Of a DNA stretch of 64,000 bases, positions 19,578 to 28,973 are shown piece by piece. Position numbers and translations under genes: made by a program. Every line of letters starts with the position of its first letter. Position 1 is the stretch's first letter. Source of the stretch: Sphingobium cloacae (lineage in GTDB: Bacteria; Pseudomonadota; Alphaproteobacteria; Sphingomonadales; Sphingomonadaceae); contig NZ_AP017655.1 in assembly GCF_002355855.1 (NCBI RefSeq), positions 992,001-1,056,000 on the forward strand. The letters are read 5' to 3'. The notes below the pieces were generated by a model. The model was given only the letters and a program-made list of their open reading frames with translations. It was not told where the DNA came from and ran no database searches.

Positions 19578-20330
19578 CTATAAGGCCGCGCCGAAAAGCC
19601 TGCCGATGCCCGCCGTCACCACCATCGCCAGCACCCCCCAGAATATGACCCGCACGATGGAAGGCAAAGGCTTCCCCCCGCCCAGCCGCGCGCCGATATA
19701 GCCGAGCAGGCCAAGGCAGAGCAACGAGGTCAGGGCGATGACGGCGATCGCCTGTGGCGCAGGACTGAACGCGGCGGCCAGCACCGGCGCGATGGCCCCG
19801 GCGGAAAAGGTCGCGGCGGAGGTGAACGCGGCCTGCACCGGCCGCGCCGTCGTCACGTCCGAAATGCCGAGTTCATCGCGGGCATGGGCACCCAGAGGAT
19901 CGGCCGCCATCAACTGATCCGCAACCTGCGCCGCCAGATCGGGCGACAGGCCGCGCTCGACATAGATGTCGCGCAGTTCCGCCCATTCCTCTTCGGGCTG
20001 CTGGACGATGGCGCGGCGTTCCTTGGCCAGATCGGCGCGTTCCGTGTCGGATTGGGCGCTGACCGAGACATATTCCCCCGCCGCCATCGACATCGCGCCC
20101 GCGAACAGCGCGGCGATGCCCGACAACAGGACCGTATCCCCCGGCGCGCCCGACGCCGCGATGCCGGTGAGCAGGCTGGCGGTGGAGACGATGCCGTCGT
20201 TCGCGCCCAGCACGGCAGCACGCAGCCAGCCGACCCGGTTCACATAATGGACCGCATGATGCGGACGGGGCGGCCCGACGGCCTGCCCCTTTTCCCCCGT
20301 CGAGGATTGTGCCTGATGACCGGCGACCAT
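19578..20330 (-). CDS. VIT1/CCC1-family iron/manganese transporter
   Basis: A 250-residue membrane protein of the vacuolar iron transporter family. Family motifs include WLRAAVLGANDGIVSTASLL with the conserved aspartate in the first helix, SMAAGEYVSVSAQSDTE, and an acidic cytoplasmic helix pair (EEEWAELRDIYVERG) that in VIT proteins binds Fe2+ or Mn2+. It probably exports or stores these metals. It stands 37 bp upstream of the glutathione peroxidase gene on the same strand, a plausible oxidative and iron-stress unit. Confidence 0.92.
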   Translation of the reverse strand: MVAGHQAQSSTGEKGQAVGPPRPHHAVHYVNRVGWLRAAVLGANDGIVSTASLLTGIAASGAPGDTVLLSGIAALFAGAMSMAAGEYVSVSAQSDTERADLAKERRAIVQQPEEEWAELRDIYVERGLSPDLAAQVADQLMAADPLGAHARDELGISDVTTARPVQAAFTSAATFSAGAIAPVLAAAFSPAPQAIAVIALTSLLCLGLLGYIGARLGGGKPLPSIVRVIFWGVLAMVVTAGIGRLFGAAL

Positions 20331-20388
20331 GCGATCCGACCTCCCTGTTGCTTTTCCACCGCTACCAGATGAGCGGCGGATCGCAAAT

Positions 20389-22170
20389 TCAACCGCTTAG
20401 CCCTTCGGCCTTTTCGGCGAGTTCCAGCCAGCGCTCCTCGGCGGCGTCCTTGTCGGCGCGCGCCTGCTCGACGGCCCTGGTGAGGGCGTCGAACTTCTGC
20501 CGGTCGCGGGCATAGAGATGGGGATCGTGCAGCGCCTCCTCATCGCGCGCGATGGCGGCTTCCAGTTCCTCGATCCGCCGCGGCAGCAGGTCGAGGTCGC
20601 GCTGATCCTTGTAGCTGAGCTTGGCGGGCGCGGATCGGGGCGGCGCGGGAGAGGCGGGCGTCTTCTTCTCCGCCTTGGGCGCATGGCGCTGCTGGCGCTT
20701 GGCCACCCAATCCGCATAGCCGCCCACGATCACATCGACATGGCCGGAACCGTCCAGCCCCAGCGTCACCGTCACCGTGCGGTCGAGGAAGTCGCGGTCG
20801 TGGCTGACGATCAGCACCGTGCCGTCATAGTCGGCAATGACTTCCTGCAACAGGTCCAGCGTTTCCAGGTCGAGATCGTTGGTCGGCTCGTCCAGCACCA
20901 GCAGGTTGGATTCGCGGGCGAACTCCCGCGCGAACAACAGGCGCGAGCGCTCCCCGCCCGAAAGCGTGCCCACCTTCGCCTCGGCCAGCGCCGGATCGAA
21001 GAGGAAGTCCTTGAGATAGCCGTGCACATGCTTGCGCGCGCCCCGCACGTCGATCCAGTCGCCGCCTTCGGCCAGAACGTCACGGACCCGCTTGTCGGGC
21101 TGCATCAGGCTGCGCTGCTGGTCGATGAAGATCATGTCCAGGTTTTTGGCCAGCGTCACCGAGCCGCTGTCGGGCGCCAATTCGCCCGTGAGCAGCTTGA
21201 GCAACGTCGTCTTGCCCGCGCCGTTGCCGCCGACGATACCGATGCGGTCGCCGCGCTGGATGCGAAGCGAGAAGTCCCTGATGATCGCCCGTTCCCCGAA
21301 ATTCTTCGTGACATGATCGGCGGCGATGACGCTTTTCGTCTTGCTGTCGTCGCTGGCGGCGGCGATCTTCGCCACGCCCTGCGGCCCGACCATCGCGGCG
21401 CGTTGGGCGCGCATCTCATGCAGTTGCGCCAGGCGGCCCTGGTTGCGCTTGCGCCGGGCGGTGACGCCGCGCTGGAGCCAGTGCGCCTCGATCTTGAGCT
21501 TGGCGTCCAGCTTCTCGGCGGCGCGGCTTTCCTCGGCATAGACCGCTTCCATCCAGTCCTCGAACCCGCCGAAGCCGATTTCGTTGCGACGGAGCGATCC
21601 CCGGTCCAGCCACAGCGTCTGCCGGGTCAGCCGCGTCAGGAAAGCGCGGTCGTGGCTGATGACGATGAACGCGCCGGAATAGCGGCCGAGCCACCCCTCG
21701 ATCCAGTCGATCGCGGCAATGTCCAGATGGTTGGTCGGCTCGTCCAGCAGCAGCAGGTCCGGCTCGCTCGCCAGGGCGCGGGCAATGGCGGCGCGGCGGC
21801 GCTCCCCGCCCGATGCGGTAGCGGCTTCGCGGGAAAGGTCGATGCCGAGCTGGCTGGCGATCGCCTCCACCTCATGCGCGGGCGGCGCATATCGGCCGGC
21901 CAGCGCGAAATCGCGCAAGGTCCGGAACGCGCCGACATCCGGGTCCTGCTCCAGCATGATGACGCGCGCGCCGGGGCGGACGGAACGGGTTCCCTCATCC
22001 GCTTCGATCTGGCCGCCCAGCAGCTTCAAAAGCGTCGTCTTGCCCGCGCCGTTGCGGCCGATCAGCGCCAGCCGGTCCCGTTCGCCCACGAAAATGTCGA
22101 TATGGCGGAACAGCCAGTGGGTGCCTTGCGAAAGGCCCAGATTTTCAAAGGAGAGGATGGGTGCTGCCAT
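20389..22170 (-). CDS. ABC-F family ATPase (Uup-like)
   Basis: A 593-residue soluble ABC-F protein with two ATPase domains and no membrane part. Domain 1 has IGRNGAGKTTLLKLLGG and TASGGERRRAAIARALA. Domain 2 has VGGNGAGKTTLLKLLTGE and GTLSGGERSRLLFAREFA. Each is followed by LDEPTN. A charged coiled-coil ends the protein (LPRRIEELEAAIARDEEAL), as in Uup. Members act on ribosomes or on replication-associated DNA structures; which applies here is unknown. I chose the ATG at 22,170 (MAAPILSFENL), after GGAG. Confidence 0.93.
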   Translation of the reverse strand: MAAPILSFENLGLSQGTHWLFRHIDIFVGERDRLALIGRNGAGKTTLLKLLGGQIEADEGTRSVRPGARVIMLEQDPDVGAFRTLRDFALAGRYAPPAHEVEAIASQLGIDLSREAATASGGERRRAAIARALASEPDLLLLDEPTNHLDIAAIDWIEGWLGRYSGAFIVISHDRAFLTRLTRQTLWLDRGSLRRNEIGFGGFEDWMEAVYAEESRAAEKLDAKLKIEAHWLQRGVTARRKRNQGRLAQLHEMRAQRAAMVGPQGVAKIAAASDDSKTKSVIAADHVTKNFGERAIIRDFSLRIQRGDRIGIVGGNGAGKTTLLKLLTGELAPDSGSVTLAKNLDMIFIDQQRSLMQPDKRVRDVLAEGGDWIDVRGARKHVHGYLKDFLFDPALAEAKVGTLSGGERSRLLFAREFARESNLLVLDEPTNDLDLETLDLLQEVIADYDGTVLIVSHDRDFLDRTVTVTLGLDGSGHVDVIVGGYADWVAKRQQRHAPKAEKKTPASPAPPRSAPAKLSYKDQRDLDLLPRRIEELEAAIARDEEALHDPHLYARDRQKFDALTRAVEQARADKDAAEERWLELAEKAEGLSG

Positions 22171-22310
22171 GGCCGTGCAGCTAGGGCTTCGCGCGCGCAT
22201 GGGCAAGAGGCATGGAACCGAAAGCTGTCTGACGGCTTTCAACGCATGTCAGCGTCCATTCATCGCAGCCGTCACAAAAGGCCGCATGGCTCTATAAAGG
22301 AGAAAAGCCC

Positions 22311-23048
22311 ATGAAATCCGCCCTCGCCCTGATGGCGCTCGGCGTTGCCGCGCTTCCCGTTGCAGCGCTCGCCCAGACCAGCGTCACCATCGCCGAGACG
22401 GCGCCGGTCGTCACGCTGAACGTCACCGAAACGGTGGAGGCCGCGCCCGACATCGCGACGGTCGGCACCGGCGTCCAGACCCGCGCACCCACCGCCCAGC
22501 AGGCCATGACCGACAATGCGGCCAAGATGGACAGGCTGATCGCGGCGTTGACCAAGGCCGGGATCGCCCGCAAGGACATCCAGACCAGCGGCGTCAACCT
22601 CAATGCGCAATATGATTATGGCAACCGCGATGGCGATAATTCGGCTCCGCGCTTCCTGGGCTATGAGGCGTCGAACCAGCTGAGCGTCACGCTGCGCGAC
22701 GTGAAGCGGGTGGGGTCGCTGCTCGACACGATGGTGAAGGCGGGCGCGACCAACATCAACGGGCCCAGCTTCTCCATCGACGATCCCACGCCGATGATCG
22801 CGCAGGCCCGCGCCACCGCCCTCAAGACCGCCAAGGCGCAGGCCGATTTCTATGCGCAGGCCGCCGGTTTCCGTACGGCGCGGCTCGTCTCCATCTCGGA
22901 AAGCAACAGCGGGGGCAATCCGCCCATGCCGGTGCTGCAAACGGCCCGCTTCAAGGCGGACGCGGCGGCCGCGGCGCCGACGCCGGTCGAACCGGGACAG
23001 GTGGGATCGTCGGTAACCCTGACCGTGCAATATGCGCTGGACCGATAA
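22311..23048 (+). CDS. SIMPL (DUF541) domain periplasmic protein
   Basis: A 245-residue exported protein. The signal peptide MKSALALMALGVAALPVAALA ends in an AxA site near residue 21. The body is a DUF541/SIMPL domain: VTLNVTETVEAAPDIATV, the DIQTSGVNLNAQYDYG region and the SFSIDDPTPMIAQARATALK helix. E. coli YggE of this family affects oxidative stress; the molecular activity is unknown. AAAGGAG lies upstream of the ATG. A strong terminator follows at 23,065-23,100. Confidence 0.92.
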   Translation: MKSALALMALGVAALPVAALAQTSVTIAETAPVVTLNVTETVEAAPDIATVGTGVQTRAPTAQQAMTDNAAKMDRLIAALTKAGIARKDIQTSGVNLNAQYDYGNRDGDNSAPRFLGYEASNQLSVTLRDVKRVGSLLDTMVKAGATNINGPSFSIDDPTPMIAQARATALKTAKAQADFYAQAAGFRTARLVSISESNSGGNPPMPVLQTARFKADAAAAAPTPVEPGQVGSSVTLTVQYALDR

Positions 23049-23064
23049 GGCATAGCGCGACGTC

Positions 23065-23100
23065 AAAAAGCTGGCGCGGCAGGGGTCGCGCCAGCTTTTT
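23065..23100 (+). terminator. Rho-independent terminator after the SIMPL gene
   Basis: AAAAAGCTGGCGCG (23,065-23,078) and CGCGCCAGCTTTTT (23,087-23,100) form a 14-bp perfect stem with an 8-base loop and a terminal T-run. It sits 16 bp after the stop codon. Confidence 0.93.
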
Positions 23101-23332
23101 ATCTGGGAAATGGCGTGGCTGAGAAGATTCGCGCAACAGTTCCGGGTGGGGAGCGGACGGTTTGCTTTTCTCTACCTCCGTTCGCCCTGAGCTTGTCGAA
23201 GGGATGTCTGGAATCACTCAAAATTGAAATGTTCCGCGCTCCTGCCTTCGCAGAAGCACGTATATGTCTAGGTGTTCAGTCCGCAACCCACCCAAAAGCC
23301 GCCTTTGGCATTGAGGGACTATGCAAATCATG
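23101..23332. other. Non-coding gap with a dispersed repeat copy
   Basis: No credible gene is visible between the SIMPL terminator and the clpX terminator. The stretch carries one copy of a dispersed inverted-repeat-like sequence at 23,176-23,203. Otherwise I see nothing recognisable. Confidence 0.6.
23176..23203 (+). repeat. Dispersed REP-like repeat
   Basis: CTCCGTTCGCCCTGAGCTTG followed by TCGAAGGG is the reverse complement of the sequence at 26,711-26,739 apart from a few bases. Such elements are scattered through sphingomonad intergenic regions; function is unknown. Confidence 0.7.
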
Positions 23333-23367
23333 AAAAGCCCGCCAGGATCGCTCCCGGCGGGCCTTTT
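23333..23367. terminator. Bidirectional terminator after clpX
   Basis: GCCCGCC (from 23,337) pairs with GGCGGGC (to 23,361), with AAAA before the stem and TTTTT after it, so it can act in both directions. It lies 20 bp from the clpX stop on the minus strand. Confidence 0.8.
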
Positions 23368-23386
23368 TCCATCCGATGCTGCCCGG

Positions 23387-24655
23387 TCAGGCGGCGTCTT
23401 CGGCGCGCTTTTTCTTGTCGCTGAAGACGCGGATCGGTTCCTTGCTGCCCGCGACCACATCCTTGTCGACGACCACTTCGCCCACGCCCTCCATCGAGGG
23501 CAGGTCGAACATGGTGTCGAGCAGGATCGCTTCGAGGATCGAGCGCAGGCCGCGCGCGCCGGTCTTGCGTTCGATGGCCTTTTTCGCGATCGCCGTCAGG
23601 GCGTCGTCGGTGAAGCTGAGTTCCACATTCTCCATGTCGAACAGCTTCTGATACTGCTTCACCAGCGCGTTCTTCGGCTCGACCAGAATCTTGACCAGAG
23701 CGGTCACGTCGAGGTCTTCCAGCGTTGCGATGACGGGGAGACGGCCGACAAATTCGGGGATGAGGCCGAATTTCAGCAAATCCTCAGGCTCGCTCTGACG
23801 CAGCAGTTCGCCGGTCTTGCGCTCCTCCGGCGCGGCGACGTGGGCGCCGAAGCCGATGGACTTGGCTTCCAGACGGTCGCCGATGATCTTTTCCAGGCCC
23901 GCGAACGCGCCGCCGCAGATGAACAGGATGTTGGTCGTGTCGACCTGAAGGAATTCCTGCTGCGGGTGCTTGCGGCCGCCCTGCGGCGGGACGCTGGCGG
24001 TGGTGCCTTCCATCAGCTTGAGCAGCGCCTGCTGCACGCCTTCGCCCGACACGTCGCGTGTGATGGAGGGGTTTTCCGCCTTGCGGCTGATCTTGTCGAT
24101 CTCGTCGATATAGACGATGCCGCGCTGGGCCTTCTCGACATTATAGTCGGACGCCTGGAGGAGCTTGAGGATGATGTTCTCCACATCCTCGCCCACATAA
24201 CCCGCTTCGGTGAGCGTGGTCGCGTCCGCCATGGTGAAGGGGACGTCGAAGGTCTTCGCCAGCGTCTGCGCCAGCAGCGTCTTGCCGCAGCCGGTGGGGC
24301 CGACGAGCAGGATGTTGGACTTGGCGAGTTCGACCTCGCCCGCCTTCGCGCCGTGGTTGAGGCGCTTATAATGGTTGTGGACAGCGACCGACAGGACGCG
24401 CTTGGCGCGCTGCTGGCCGATCACATAATCGTCGAGCACGTCGCAGATTTCCTGCGGGGTCGGCACGCCGCCATCCTTCTTGCCGACGAGACCGCCCTTG
24501 GTCTCCTCGCGGATGATGTCGTTGCACAGTTCCACGCATTCGTCGCAGATGAATACGGTCGGCCCCGCGATCAGCTTGCGTACCTCATGCTGCGACTTGC
24601 CGCAGAAGGAGCAGTAAAGCGTGCTTTTGGAATCGGAGCCCGTCAGCTTTGTCAT
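23387..24655 (-). CDS. clpX: ATP-dependent Clp protease ATP-binding subunit ClpX
   Basis: A 422-residue AAA+ unfoldase that feeds ClpP. The N-terminal zinc-binding domain has two CxxC pairs ([12 protein letters not shown] and [11 protein letters not shown]). Walker A is [15 protein letters not shown], the pore loop is GYVGEDVEN, Walker B is [11 protein letters not shown], and [13 protein letters not shown] marks sensor 2. It is full length. clpP lies upstream on the same strand with 133 bp between, the usual clpP-clpX order. Confidence 0.98.
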   Translation of the reverse strand: MTKLTGSDSKSTLYCSFCGKSQHEVRKLIAGPTVFICDECVELCNDIIREETKGGLVGKKDGGVPTPQEICDVLDDYVIGQQRAKRVLSVAVHNHYKRLNHGAKAGEVELAKSNILLVGPTGCGKTLLAQTLAKTFDVPFTMADATTLTEAGYVGEDVENIILKLLQASDYNVEKAQRGIVYIDEIDKISRKAENPSITRDVSGEGVQQALLKLMEGTTASVPPQGGRKHPQQEFLQVDTTNILFICGGAFAGLEKIIGDRLEAKSIGFGAHVAAPEERKTGELLRQSEPEDLLKFGLIPEFVGRLPVIATLEDLDVTALVKILVEPKNALVKQYQKLFDMENVELSFTDDALTAIAKKAIERKTGARGLRSILEAILLDTMFDLPSMEGVGEVVVDKDVVAGSKEPIRVFSDKKKRAEDAA

Positions 24656-24788
24656 TCGTCATTCTTCCTTCCCTGCCGCCCGCGAAAAGCCGCTTTTGGC
24701 GAGGGATATTGATCCAAGGACCATCCTAGCCCGCGGCGCGCCCGTTTCACAAGGGGTGAAAATGGATACGCCGCGGGACAGGAAAGCA

Positions 24789-25424
24789 TCAACCCTCGAA
24801 TGTTTCCGTAACTGCCGGACGGCTGCTCCATACCTCATCTACCAAGCCAAATTCCTTGGCTTCCTCAGCCTCCAAGAAGGTGTCGCGATCCATCGCACGT
24901 TCCACTTCCTCCAGCGTGCGGCCGGTATATTGCACGTAGAGATTGTTGAGGCGGCTGCGGATTCGCAGGATTTCCTTGGCCTGGATCTCGATGTCGGACG
25001 CCATGCCCTGCGCGCCGCCGGACGGCTGGTGCACCATGATGCGCGCGTTGGAGAGCGCGATGCGCTTGCCCGGTTCGCCCGCCGCCAGCAGGAAGCTGCC
25101 CATGGAGGCAGCCTGCCCGATGCAGACCGTGCCGACCTGGGGCCGGATATATTTCATGGTGTCGTGGATCGCCATGCCGGCCGTCACCACGCCGCCCGGC
25201 GAGTTGATGTACATCCAGATGTCCTTCTTCGGATTTTCCGATTCGAGGAACAGGAGCTGCGCCACGATCAGCGAGGCCATATGATCTTCCACCTGGCCGG
25301 TGACGAAGATGAGCCGTTCACGCAGCAGCCGCGAATAGATGTCGAAGCTGCGCTCGCCACGGTTGGACTGTTCGATGACGATGGGGACCAGCGCGGCCAT
25401 GGGGTCGGACATGATATCGGTCAT
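24789..25424 (-). CDS. clpP: ATP-dependent Clp protease proteolytic subunit ClpP
   Basis: A 211-residue serine protease subunit forming tetradecamers with ClpX. The catalytic serine is in [16 protein letters not shown], the histidine in [14 protein letters not shown], and the aspartate in [13 protein letters not shown]. The ATG at 25,424 ([14 protein letters not shown]) gives normal length with a short propeptide-like head; an upstream start at 25,475 adds basic residues not typical of ClpP. Confidence 0.97.
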   Translation of the reverse strand: MTDIMSDPMAALVPIVIEQSNRGERSFDIYSRLLRERLIFVTGQVEDHMASLIVAQLLFLESENPKKDIWMYINSPGGVVTAGMAIHDTMKYIRPQVGTVCIGQAASMGSFLLAAGEPGKRIALSNARIMVHQPSGGAQGMASDIEIQAKEILRIRSRLNNLYVQYTGRTLEEVERAMDRDTFLEAEEAKEFGLVDEVWSSRPAVTETFEG

Positions 25425-25517
25425 TTTTGCTCTTTTCCGGGTAATTGCTTTTGCCCGATCCCTACATCGGCACAAAAGCGGAATGGTTCAAGGGGGGCCG
25501 TGCGCGCTTCGCCCCGT

Positions 25518-26495
25518 TCAGTCGCGGCGGGCATAGTCCGAAGGCGCGCGAAAGGCCAGATAGGCGAGCCGCCGCACCTCCCTGCGCCCGCGCACCACCG
25601 TGTCGAGGATGAGGCCGCACATCGCAGACAGGGTGGCGAGGATCATGAGCCCCGTCACGAGGATCGCGGTGGGGAAGCGTGGCACGAGGCCGGTCCGCAT
25701 GTAGGTGACGATCAGCGGTTCCGCGAGGATCAGCGCGGCCACCGCGAGCAGCGCCGCGATGACGCCGAAGAAAAGGACGGGGCGCTCGACACGGTAGAGG
25801 GTGATGATGGTCCGCAGGATGCGCCAGCCGTCGCGGTAAGTGGAGAGCTTGCTTTCCGATCCTTCGGGCCGCGCGCCATAGGCGGTGACGACCTCCGCCA
25901 CCGGCATGGCGAGTTCGAGGGCGTGGACGGACATTTCCGTTTCGATCTCGAAACCCGCCGAGAGGACGGGGAAGCTCTTCACGAAGCGGCGGGAAAAGAC
26001 GCGATAGCCCGACAATATATCGGTGAAGCTGCGGCCGAAAAGCTGCTTCAGAAGGCTGGTGAGCGCCCAGTTGCCGAAGCGATGGCCGCGGCGATAGGCT
26101 TCCTCGACCCCGCTCCTGCGGGAACCGACGACCATGTCGAGATTGTCGGCGAGCATGGCGGCGACCATCCGGGGCGCGGCGGCGGCTTCATAGGTCGCGT
26201 CGCCATCGGCCATGACGTAGATGTCGGCGTCCACGTCGGCGAACATGCGGCGCACGACATGGCCCTTGCCCTGCTGGCTCACGCGGCGGACGATGGCTCC
26301 GGCTCCGGCGGCGAGTTCGCGGCTGCCGTCCGTGCTGTTGTTGTCGAAGACATAGATGTCGGCATGGGGCAGCGCGCGGCGGAAATCCTCCACCGTCCGC
26401 ACGATCGCGCCCGCTTCGTTATAGCAGGGAAGGATGACCGCGATGCGCGGCGTGGCGATCCCCTCCCCGCTGCTGATTGCCGGAAATTCCTTCAT
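25518..26495 (-). CDS. Family 2 glycosyltransferase with C-terminal membrane helices
   Basis: A 325-residue GT2 enzyme. The GT-A fold is evident from RIAVILPCYNEAGAI, IYVFDNNSTDGS, and a DXD-like ADIYVMADGDATYEA followed by VVGSRR. Two hydrophobic helices near residues 245 and 285 anchor it to the membrane. This architecture resembles enzymes that transfer sugars to polyprenyl phosphate or work in lipid or exopolysaccharide glycosylation; donor and acceptor are unknown. I prefer the ATG at 26,495 (MKEFPAISSG). An earlier ATG at 26,540 adds 15 residues. It stands alone. Confidence 0.85.
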   Translation of the reverse strand: MKEFPAISSGEGIATPRIAVILPCYNEAGAIVRTVEDFRRALPHADIYVFDNNSTDGSRELAAGAGAIVRRVSQQGKGHVVRRMFADVDADIYVMADGDATYEAAAAPRMVAAMLADNLDMVVGSRRSGVEEAYRRGHRFGNWALTSLLKQLFGRSFTDILSGYRVFSRRFVKSFPVLSAGFEIETEMSVHALELAMPVAEVVTAYGARPEGSESKLSTYRDGWRILRTIITLYRVERPVLFFGVIAALLAVAALILAEPLIVTYMRTGLVPRFPTAILVTGLMILATLSAMCGLILDTVVRGRREVRRLAYLAFRAPSDYARRD

Positions 26496-26811
26496 CTGTT
26501 CTTCGACCCCTGCCCGTTCATGGCCGTCATGCCCGAACATCCGTTAAAATGGGGTCTGCCATGACGGGCCGGAAATGAAAAGCGATTGCATGTTCTGCAA
26601 GGCCATCGTCGGGGGATGGCTGGTTTTGGCCAAAAGGCGCTCATTCAATCTCCGTTCGGGCTGAGCCCTTCACTGAGCGGAGCGAAGTGGCCTCCCTACG
26701 GTCGGCCGTGCCCTTCGACTTCGCTCAGGGCGAGCGGAGTTAGGAAAGCAAACCATCCGCTAACCACCCAAAAATCGGCATTCAACACACATGGCAGGAT
26801 CGCCAAAGGAA
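26496..26811. other. Non-coding gap between the glycosyltransferase and tig
   Basis: No gene is supported here. The gap contains a convergent pair of REP-like repeats (26,650-26,668 and 26,711-26,739). The tig terminator follows. Confidence 0.6.
26650..26739. repeat. Inverted pair of REP-like repeats
   Basis: TCTCCGTTCGGGCTGAGCC (26,650-26,668) and CCCTTCGACTTCGCTCAGGG plus CGAGCGGAG (26,711-26,739) are opposite-facing copies of the unit also found at 23,176-23,203. A paired copy can form a long hairpin, as REP or BIME elements do. Confidence 0.65.
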
Positions 26812-26845
26812 AAGCGCCCGGACTTCGCGGGGAAGCCGGGCGCTT
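26812..26845 (-). terminator. Rho-independent terminator after tig
   Basis: AAGCGCCCGG (26,812-26,821) pairs with CCGGGCGCTT (26,836-26,845) around a 14-base loop. On the minus strand it is followed by a T-rich TTCCTTTGG tail. It lies 23 bp after the tig stop. Confidence 0.82.
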
Positions 26846-26867
26846 GCTCGGTCAAGCCGATATGGCC

Positions 26868-28481
26868 TTATTCAGCCTTGGCAGCGGCCTTTTTGGGTGC
26901 GGCCTTCTTGGCGGGAGCCTTCTTCTCCGCCTTTTCGGCGGCAGGCTCAGCGTCGGCGGCAGCGGCCTTCTTCGCCGGAGCCTTCTTCGGCTTGGCGGGA
27001 GCTGCCTCGGCCTTCTCCTCGGCGGCAGGCGCTTCCTCGGCCTTTTCAGCGGCGGCCTTCTTGGGCGCGGCTTTCTTGGCTTTGGCAGGCTTTTCGTCGT
27101 GATCGTGGTCATGACCGCAGCCGGGGCCGTGGACGTGGGGCTTCAGGTCCCCGTCATCGGCTTCGATAGCGGCTTCCAGTTCCTCGCGGCTGACGGCGCG
27201 GTCGGTGACTTCGGCCTTGTCGAAAAGGAAATCGACGACCTTGTCCTCATAAAGCGGGGCGCGAAGCTGAGCGGCGGCCATCGGGTCCTGACGGACATAT
27301 TGGACGAATCGCTCGCGGTCCTGCGGACCATATTGCTGCGCGGCCTGAAGGATCAGGCGGTTCATTTCCTGATCGGACACGACGACGCCATTGGCCTGAC
27401 CGATTTCCGAGAGCAGCAGGCCCAAACGGACGCGGCGCACGGCGATGGCGCGATAATCGTCCTTCTCCGCTTCCATTTCCTTGAGGGCCGCTTCGGGATC
27501 TTCCTCATGGCTGGCTTCGTGCTGAAGCTGCGCCCAGATCTGGTTGAATTCGGCTTCCACCATGCTGGGCGGCACGTCGAAATCGTGCGCGGCGGCCAAC
27601 TGGTCGAGCAGCTTGCGCTTCATATAGGTGCGGGTCAGGCCGTTATGTTCCTGCTCGATCTGGCCCTTCAGAAGCTCCTTGAGCTTGTCGAGGCCTTCCA
27701 GACCCAGCGACTTGGCGAAATCATCGTCCAGCTTGGGCTTGTCGCCGTTCAGGATCGCCTTGACAGTGACGTCGAAGGTCGCCGCCTTGCCCGCCAGATG
27801 CTCCGCGCCATAATCCTCGGGGAAGGTGACGGTGATGGTCTTCTCGTCGCCCTTCTTGACGCCGGTCAGCTGCTCTTCGAAGCCGGGGATGAACTGGCCC
27901 GAGCCGATCTTGAGCTTGATGTCCTCGGCCGAACCGCCTTCGAAGGGTTCACCGTCGATCTTGCCGACGAAATCGATGGTCAGCGTGTCGCCGTCCTTCG
28001 CCTTGTGCGAGGCGGCATATTCCTCCAGCGCGCCCTGCTGGGTCGCGATGCGGCCGGCGGCTTCATCGACCTGAGCGTCGGATACTTCGACGGTCAGACG
28101 CTCCAGCTTGATGCCATCGGTGCTGGGGGCCGCGATTTCGGGCAGCACTTCCAGTTCGACCTTCACCTCGGCGTCCTTGCCGAACTCGAACGTCTCGTCC
28201 AGCTCGACGGAGGGCTGCATGGCGGGGCGCAGCTTCTGATCGGAGATCAGCTTCTGGATGCTTTCCTGAATCGAGCTGTTGAGCGCGTCGCGCTGCAGCG
28301 ATTCCCCGTGCATCTTGCGGACCAGATTGGCGGGCACCTTGCCGGGACGGAAGCCGGGCATGCGGACCTGCGGCGCGATGGCCTGCACTTCCTTTTCCAC
28401 GCGGGCGTCGATGTCCTTCGACGTGATGGTCACGGTGTAGGCGCGCTTCAGGCCCTCGTTCAACGTCTCGACAGTCTGCAT
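26868..28481 (-). CDS. tig: Trigger factor with His-rich segment and Ala/Lys/Pro tail
   Basis: A ribosome-bound chaperone and prolyl isomerase of 537 residues, about 100 longer than the usual 430-450. Order: ribosome-binding N-domain with VRMPGFRPGKVPANLVRK near residue 60, FKBP-type PPIase domain around 150-240, then the helical substrate-binding domain. After about residue 445 comes HVHGPGCGHDHDHDEKP, a metal-binding-like stretch, and then about 70 residues of repeated Lys-Ala-Pro blocks (KKAAPKKAAAEKAEEAPAAE and similar) resembling histone H1. The ATG at 28,481 is the family start. tRNA-Leu lies 66 bp upstream on the same strand. Confidence 0.96.
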   Translation of the reverse strand: MQTVETLNEGLKRAYTVTITSKDIDARVEKEVQAIAPQVRMPGFRPGKVPANLVRKMHGESLQRDALNSSIQESIQKLISDQKLRPAMQPSVELDETFEFGKDAEVKVELEVLPEIAAPSTDGIKLERLTVEVSDAQVDEAAGRIATQQGALEEYAASHKAKDGDTLTIDFVGKIDGEPFEGGSAEDIKLKIGSGQFIPGFEEQLTGVKKGDEKTITVTFPEDYGAEHLAGKAATFDVTVKAILNGDKPKLDDDFAKSLGLEGLDKLKELLKGQIEQEHNGLTRTYMKRKLLDQLAAAHDFDVPPSMVEAEFNQIWAQLQHEASHEEDPEAALKEMEAEKDDYRAIAVRRVRLGLLLSEIGQANGVVVSDQEMNRLILQAAQQYGPQDRERFVQYVRQDPMAAAQLRAPLYEDKVVDFLFDKAEVTDRAVSREELEAAIEADDGDLKPHVHGPGCGHDHDHDEKPAKAKKAAPKKAAAEKAEEAPAAEEKAEAAPAKPKKAPAKKAAAADAEPAAEKAEKKAPAKKAAPKKAAAKAE

Positions 28482-28547
28482 CTTTTCTCTCAAACGCTTT
28501 CTAAGCTGAATATCGTTGGCGCCCGCGATGCGAGGGGCCTGGCGCAC

Positions 28548-28632
28548 TGGTGCGGGCGAAGGGACTCGAACCCCCACATCTTGCGATACCAGAACCTAAA
28601 TCTGGCGCGTCTACCAGTTTCGCCACGCCCGC
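28548..28632 (-). tRNA. tRNA-Leu (anticodon TAG)
   Basis: On the minus strand the acceptor GCGGGCG pairs with CGCCCGC, followed by discriminator A and an encoded CCA. The D-arm, a long variable arm and GGTTCGAGTCC are present. The anticodon stem CCAGA/TCTGG encloses TTTAGGT, giving anticodon TAG (reads CUA). Total length is 85 nt, typical of a class II tRNA. Confidence 0.97.
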
Positions 28633-28760
28633 ATCGGTCGCCGGTCGGCGCGGCATAGAGAAAAGCGCGCGGGAGGGCAAGTGATAGTCGAGAAAAGGCG
28701 GGAACCGGCGTGATGCCCGGTGCGTAGAGGAGGAAACGCCCCTTTTTCAGGAGAGAGAAT

Positions 28761-28958
28761 TTGGCCACGCAACCCGATGGCATTCCGCCGCCCGACACGA
28801 TCGAACCGCAATCGCCGCCCGAAGCGCCTCCCCCCATCGGCCCGGATGAGACGCCCGCCGGCCAACCCGACGAGATCGAGCCGCAGCAGCCCGATTACGA
28901 CCAGCCGGATCGCGCGCCGCCCGAGGTGCCGCCGGACAGCTTCCCTTCGTCGGAATAA
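28761..28958 (+). CDS. Small proline-rich hypothetical protein
   Basis: A 65-residue acidic, proline-rich peptide (MATQPDGIPPPDTIEP, later PPEAPPPIGPDETPAG) starting at TTG with AGGAGAGA placed about six bases upstream. It has no hydrophobic segment, cysteine or known domain and is probably disordered. The Shine-Dalgarno sequence and codon use support a real gene; no function can be given. It is convergent with the sirtuin gene 15 bp away. Confidence 0.65.
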   Translation: MATQPDGIPPPDTIEPQSPPEAPPPIGPDETPAGQPDEIEPQQPDYDQPDRAPPEVPPDSFPSSE

Positions 28959-28973
28959 TCCACCAAAGCGGTT

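Noticed and set aside
26852..28658. A long plus-strand frame (over 600 codons) opposite tig
   Set aside because: It is the antisense of the Ala/Lys/Glu-rich trigger factor codons in a high-GC gene, with no ribosome site or domain.
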